DNA from: an uncultured Flavobacteriales bacterium
Lineage (GTDB): Bacteria > Bacteroidota > Bacteroidia > CAIKAF01
Direction: 5' to 3'
NCBI GenBank assembly: GCA_903825395.1
Contig: CAIKAF010000001.1
Coordinates: 1 to 52,500 of the forward strand
DNA length: 52,500 bases
Both the position numbers and the translations under genes were made by a program. Shown here piece after piece: positions 48,933-52,500 of the stretch (positions within the stretch are counted from its first letter, which is position 1; the number at the start of each line of letters is the position of its first letter). Under the pieces are notes generated by a model. That model made no database searches and had not been told where the DNA came from. It saw only the letters and a program-made list of their open reading frames with translations.

Positions 48933-50912
48933 ATGAAATTTGAGCGGCAAGGCATTAGTGATGCAGAACTTCGGTCCTTATACCGGGAGTTGGTTTATCC
49001 CCGACTGATTGAAGAGAAAATGTTGGTGTTACTACGGCAGGGGAAAATCAGCAAGTGGTTTTCTGGAATAGGTCAAGAGGCCATTTCTGTAGGAGCAGCT
49101 ATGGCTTTGCACCAAGATGAGTACCTGCTACCTATGCATAGGAACTTAGGCATGTTTACAGCCAGAGGTGTTCCCTTTCGTCGTTTATTTTCACAATGGC
49201 AAGGAAAAGAAAATGGATTCACCAAAGGACGAGATCGTTCCTTTCATTTTGGCACAAATGAATACCACATTGTCGGAATGATTTCGCACCTCGGTCCCCA
49301 ATTGGGCGTTGCCGATGGAATTGCCTTGGCCAGCCAACTCAAAAAGGAAAATAAAGCAACATTTGTGGTTACGGGTGACGGAGGAAGTTCGGAGGGTGAT
49401 TTTCACGAGGCTTTGAATGTAGCTTCAGTTTGGGATTTACCCGTCATCTTCTGCATCGAATCAAATGGCTACGGACTTTCTACCCCATCATCAGAGCAAT
49501 ACCGCTGTGAAAAACTTATTGACCGAGCCATTGGGTATGGAATGGAAGCCATTCAAATTGATGGAAATAATATCCTAGAAGTGTATTCAAGCTTAAGAAA
49601 AATAGCTGAAAATATACGACAATCCCCCAGGCCAGTCTTAGTAGAGTGTTTGACCTTCCGCATGCGTGGCCACGAAGAAGCTAGTGGTACTAAGTATGTT
49701 CCACAGGAATTGTTTGATTCATGGAAAGAAAAAGATCCCATAGACCAATATGGTTCATGGCTCGACCAGCAAGGGATTATGTCGAAAATCGAACAAGAAA
49801 ACATCAGAAAAGAATTGAAACAAGGCATTGACCTCGATGTTCAAACTGTTTTTGATGAGCCGGAACTGATGCCAGATAGGCAACTCAGCATTCAGGATGT
49901 TTTTTATCAGACAGAAATTCATGAGCAGTTGCCTTCAATGGAATCTACCAAACCCATGCGCATGATTGATGCCATTCGTGATGCAATGGATTTGGCCATG
50001 GAACGGCATTCGGATTTAGTCCTTATGGGACAAGACATTGGAACATATGGTGGAGTATTTAAAGCAACCGAAGGGTTAATCGAAAAATATGGTGCTGACC
50101 GCGTCCGAAATACGCCTTTATGCGAATCTGCCATTGTTAGCGCTGCACTCGGACTTTCCATTAAAGGAATGAAAGGAATGGTGGAAATGCAGTTTGCCGA
50201 TTTTGTCAGCTCTGGCTTTACCGCCGTAGTTAACAACCTAGCTAAAAGCCACTGGCGTTGGGGCCAAGCTGCCGATGTTGTTGTACGAATGCCAACCGGT
50301 GCTGGAGTGGCCGCAGGCCCCTTTCACAGCCAATCCAATGAAGCATGGTTTTTCCATACCCCAGGCCTAAAAATTTATTATCCATCCAATGCATTTGATG
50401 CCAAAGGCTTACTTCTGACTGCATTTCAGAACAGAAACCCAGTCATGTTTTTTGAACACAAAGCGCTATATCGTTCTCAAGAAGAAGAAATTCCAAGTGG
50501 CTACTATACCCTTCCCGAAGGCCAAGCACGTATTTGTGCTGAAGGAGAAAAAATATCAGTCATTACCTACGGAATGGGCGTTCCAAAAACGCTAGCCTGC
50601 CTATCCCATTTTACAGAAAATTCCATAGAAGTAATTGACCTAAGAACCCTAGTACCATTGGATTGGAATACGGTCTTTACCAGCGTTAAAAAAACAGGCA
50701 GAGCCTTGGTTCTTCATGAAGCAACAGATTTAGGAGGAATTGGTGCAGATTTGGCAGCAAAAATTCAGGAACATTGTTTTCGTTGGTTGGATGCCCCCGT
50801 GAAACGTATATCGGCCGATGATACGCCTGTACCCTTTGCTCCAGCACTAGAAGAAGCCTTCCTGCCCTGGAGTCGTTTAAAAGATGGAATCCAAGAACTT
50901 TTGCTCTGGTAA
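48933..50912 (+). CDS. 2-oxoacid dehydrogenase E1, fused alpha and beta subunits (branched-chain type)
   Basis: The 659-residue enzyme decarboxylates 2-oxoacids, most likely from branched-chain amino acids, and passes the acyl group to an E2 lipoyl protein. The N-terminal alpha part (1-330) has the thiamine-diphosphate motif GDGGSSEGDFHEALNVASVW through ESNGYG, and RMRGHEEASGTKYV (the phosphorylatable loop region in relatives). The C-terminal beta part (from about 344, MRMIDAIRDAMDLAMERH) has LMGQDIGTYGGVFKAT and VEMQFADFVSSG. Single-chain E1 of this type is common in Bacteroidota. E2 and E3 are not in the window. Confidence 0.92.
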   Translation: MKFERQGISDAELRSLYRELVYPRLIEEKMLVLLRQGKISKWFSGIGQEAISVGAAMALHQDEYLLPMHRNLGMFTARGVPFRRLFSQWQGKENGFTKGRDRSFHFGTNEYHIVGMISHLGPQLGVADGIALASQLKKENKATFVVTGDGGSSEGDFHEALNVASVWDLPVIFCIESNGYGLSTPSSEQYRCEKLIDRAIGYGMEAIQIDGNNILEVYSSLRKIAENIRQSPRPVLVECLTFRMRGHEEASGTKYVPQELFDSWKEKDPIDQYGSWLDQQGIMSKIEQENIRKELKQGIDLDVQTVFDEPELMPDRQLSIQDVFYQTEIHEQLPSMESTKPMRMIDAIRDAMDLAMERHSDLVLMGQDIGTYGGVFKATEGLIEKYGADRVRNTPLCESAIVSAALGLSIKGMKGMVEMQFADFVSSGFTAVVNNLAKSHWRWGQAADVVVRMPTGAGVAAGPFHSQSNEAWFFHTPGLKIYYPSNAFDAKGLLLTAFQNRNPVMFFEHKALYRSQEEEIPSGYYTLPEGQARICAEGEKISVITYGMGVPKTLACLSHFTENSIEVIDLRTLVPLDWNTVFTSVKKTGRALVLHEATDLGGIGADLAAKIQEHCFRWLDAPVKRISADDTPVPFAPALEEAFLPWSRLKDGIQELLLW

Positions 50913-50921
50913 TTAAAGTTG

Positions 50922-50933
50922 TACCTTTACCCT
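50922..50933 (+). promoter_or_regulatory. Promoter of the 50934 lipoprotein gene, predicted leaderless
   Basis: TACCTTTA at 50922-50929 is one base from TAnnTTTG and lies 4 nt before the ATG at 50934. It begins 9 nt after the E1 stop codon, so the two genes need not share a transcript. The in-frame TTG at 50919 would overlap the element and is rejected as start. Confidence 0.5.
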
Positions 50934-51947
50934 ATGAATGGTTTTCGCTTTTTTGCCCTGGCCCTAATTGGAATGGCGTTTGCAACAGCCTGCAACGACA
51001 ATGAAATTGATTTGACTTCCGACTTTAAAGATATTCCAGTGGTATACGGCCTGTTGGATGCCACCGAAGACACTAATTGGGTTAGAATCAACAAGGCATT
51101 TTTGGGCGATGGGAATGCCCTGTACTTTGCTCAGATTGCTGATTCCTTGAATTATCCAAACATCCAGGTTGCACTTCTAAAAAAGAAAAAAGATGGAACA
51201 AAAATGGATTCCATTCCCTTAGAAAAAACCATCAATGCAATCCCTAAAGACAGCGGTCTTTTCGCCTCAAATTCAAATGTCCTGTATTTAACTACAGCAA
51301 ACATTGATAAGAACTTCAACTATACATTGGTTATTTACAATCCCGATAATCAGAAACGGACCGAGGTAACCACTGTAATTGCCGGATCCACCATTTTCAA
51401 TTACCCCAATGCACCAACCACAGCCTTAAATTGGGAACCCAATACAAATAATAAGGTGGTTTCATTCCAATGGACTTGCAATACCTCAGCAAATATTGCC
51501 GCCTATCAGTTCGAATTGAAGTTTGTTTATGATGAATTTCCAATGAACAATCCCTCAAATCGGACCCGAAAATCGTTTGTGAATCGATACAACATGATCC
51601 CATATTCAGATTGCCAAAATAACTTAATTCGCTTCCCAATAACCAAACAAGAATTTTATAGCAGCGTAGCCAACAACCTGCAAATAAACCCTTCCTTAGG
51701 ACGTGAATTTATTCAAATTGACATTTCGGTTTACGGTGCCGCAAAGGAATTTTATGACTTTTTAGTCATCAATAAACCCAGTTCCAGTGTTGTTCCACGA
51801 GCTACCGATTACACCAATATTCCTGGCGGAAAAGGTATATTCTCTTCTCGCAGTCAATTGCACATGACGGGGTTAAAATTAAATTCAGTGACTATTGACT
51901 CCTTACGCGGAGGTCAATACACCTCAGAATTGAACTTCAGCAATTAA
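50934..51947 (+). CDS. Surface/periplasmic lipoprotein of unknown function (337 aa)
   Basis: The N-terminus MNGFRFFALALIGMAFATAC is a lipoprotein signal with Cys20. The protein is beta-rich: DIPVVYGLLDATEDTNWVRI near residue 35, then Ig-like repeats (NYTLVIYNPDNQKRTEV, VVSFQWTCNTSANIAAYQFE) and a C-terminal IFSSRSQLHMTGLKL. The opening resembles DUF4249-like proteins of Bacteroidota, but I am not certain of the family. Its role is unknown. A terminator-like hairpin follows the stop. Confidence 0.7.
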   Translation: MNGFRFFALALIGMAFATACNDNEIDLTSDFKDIPVVYGLLDATEDTNWVRINKAFLGDGNALYFAQIADSLNYPNIQVALLKKKKDGTKMDSIPLEKTINAIPKDSGLFASNSNVLYLTTANIDKNFNYTLVIYNPDNQKRTEVTTVIAGSTIFNYPNAPTTALNWEPNTNNKVVSFQWTCNTSANIAAYQFELKFVYDEFPMNNPSNRTRKSFVNRYNMIPYSDCQNNLIRFPITKQEFYSSVANNLQINPSLGREFIQIDISVYGAAKEFYDFLVINKPSSSVVPRATDYTNIPGGKGIFSSRSQLHMTGLKLNSVTIDSLRGGQYTSELNFSN

Positions 51948-51973
51948 GAGGCCTACACATTTGGTGACTTTTT

Positions 51974-51995
51974 AATCGCAATTAGCGATTGTTTT
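51974..51995 (+). terminator. Terminator-like hairpin after the 50934 lipoprotein gene
   Basis: AATCGC (51974-51979) and GCGATT (51985-51990) form a perfect 6-bp stem with a 5-nt loop, followed by GTTTTC. It lies 27 nt after the stop codon. Confidence 0.5.
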
Positions 51996-52269
51996 CTGGG
52001 GTAAAATTGGGAACCACTTAGACAATGTCTTTTTTATCCTAAAACAGTAAGACCTGATCTGACCTTATTTGCTTTTGAATTCTCAACCTTATCAATCGTT
52101 CCATTAAAAATTGTTCTACCAAAAGACAATTAAAAGGACCGCCCATACATCTAAGAGAAAAAGGGGGGTGGATTTTAAGATTTAAGGAATAGCAAGTTAG
52201 GCCATTAAACTGATTACGACCGACCAACTGCAAAAAAATCTCGGTTAAATCAAAGCCGTATTTTCACCT
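51996..52269. other. Intergenic, nothing recognised
   Basis: Apart from a chance frame of 64 codons on the minus strand (52039-52233) without homology I can recognise, this A+T-rich stretch shows no gene, RNA or repeat. Confidence 0.3.
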
Positions 52270-52500
52270 CTATGCTTTACCTATAAAGCAATTCAAGGCA
52301 CCACTCTCTTCAAATTGGTTGAATTTAAAACAAGAAATTTGGTAAAATATTGCCAATCTCCCTTGAAACTTTGAAAATCCTCGCGTAAATTCGTAGTTCA
52401 TCGATGAAACGTTAAAACAAGGTTCGTCACGTATTTGGGGTGGCGAAGAACAGTTAGGGCACTTTTTGGAGTGAACTACGGGAATTTGGTGAAGCTGAAA
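52270..52500 (-). CDS. Possible C-terminal end of a gene running in from the right edge
   Basis: The minus-strand frame is open from the window edge to a TAG (complement 52270-52272), about 76 codons. It reads ...VVHSKKCPNCSSPPQIRDEP and later MNYEFTRGFSKFQGRLAIFY. The C-P-N-C pair with a later Cys hints at a zinc-binding knuckle. No start codon upstream is visible and no family is recognised, so it may also be a chance frame. Confidence 0.3.
   Translation of the reverse strand, partial: FQLHQIPVVHSKKCPNCSSPPQIRDEPCFNVSSMNYEFTRGFSKFQGRLAIFYQISCFKFNQFEESGALNCFIGKA

Noticed and set aside
52039-52233. 64-codon open frame on the minus strand
   Set aside because: No promoter, ribosome-binding site or family resemblance; A+T-rich intergenic context makes a chance frame likely.

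Overview
The window is a chromosomal segment of a Bacteroidota bacterium. The evidence is direct. Many genes are preceded by the Bacteroidota-type -7 element TAnnTTTG. There is a secreted subtilase with a type IX secretion C-terminal sorting domain, a TamB/lipoprotein-TamA (TamL-like) pair, a bacillithiol enzyme (BshA), a fused E1 alpha/beta 2-oxoacid dehydrogenase, a DUF4294 protein and a phosphosulfolactate synthase. I cannot place it below phylum with confidence.

Region 1 (1-7050) is accessory DNA. It reads as three small cargo units: a ThsB-like TIR domain cut by an IS3-family element, a GNAT-fold protein with a 61-residue partner, and a RhuM-Fic fusion. Each unit is followed by a long imperfect hairpin. 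The start of units 2 and 3 is complementary to the first bases of their own 3' hairpin, as in integron gene cassettes with attC sites. Two 1696-bp IS1182-family copies sit at exactly the same place in two of these hairpins, just before the GTT that opens the next unit. The second copy is dead. No integrase is visible. The region ends in IS3 debris and a 22-codon stub of an AAA_14-type ATPase gene.

Region 2 (7055-12549) has two secreted proteins of unknown function, then a leftward operon: TPR protein, phosphosulfolactate synthase, rhodanese, DUF368 and shikimate dehydrogenase.

Region 3 (12719-27813) is mostly rightward housekeeping: phosphohexomutase, cysteine desulfurase, metallo-hydrolase, LolD-type ATPase, PduO-type cobalamin adenosyltransferase, carA, class I aldolase, accD, a carrier protein with an AcpS-type transferase, tsaD and a 1573-residue TamB protein.

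Region 4 (27814-41236) has tRNA-Ser, -Pro and -Arg, a peptide-type ABC importer whose first permease is frameshifted in a GGATT repeat, trmD, the T9SS subtilase, a small membrane protein, a TrmH-family methyltransferase and the TamL-like outer-membrane protein.

Region 5 (41262-52500) has a metal ABC transporter operon, with one permease fused to a DtxR/MntR-type metal-binding domain and a palindromic operator in its promoter, and the convergent DtxR-family regulator. Then follow bshA, DUF4294, two paralogous lipoproteins, the fused E1 dehydrogenase and another lipoprotein.

Two window-wide patterns stand out. A structured GC-rich intergenic repeat occurs five times, with stems that change sequence but keep pairing. 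About ten genes have the -7 element only 4-6 nt before the start codon, which predicts leaderless mRNAs.
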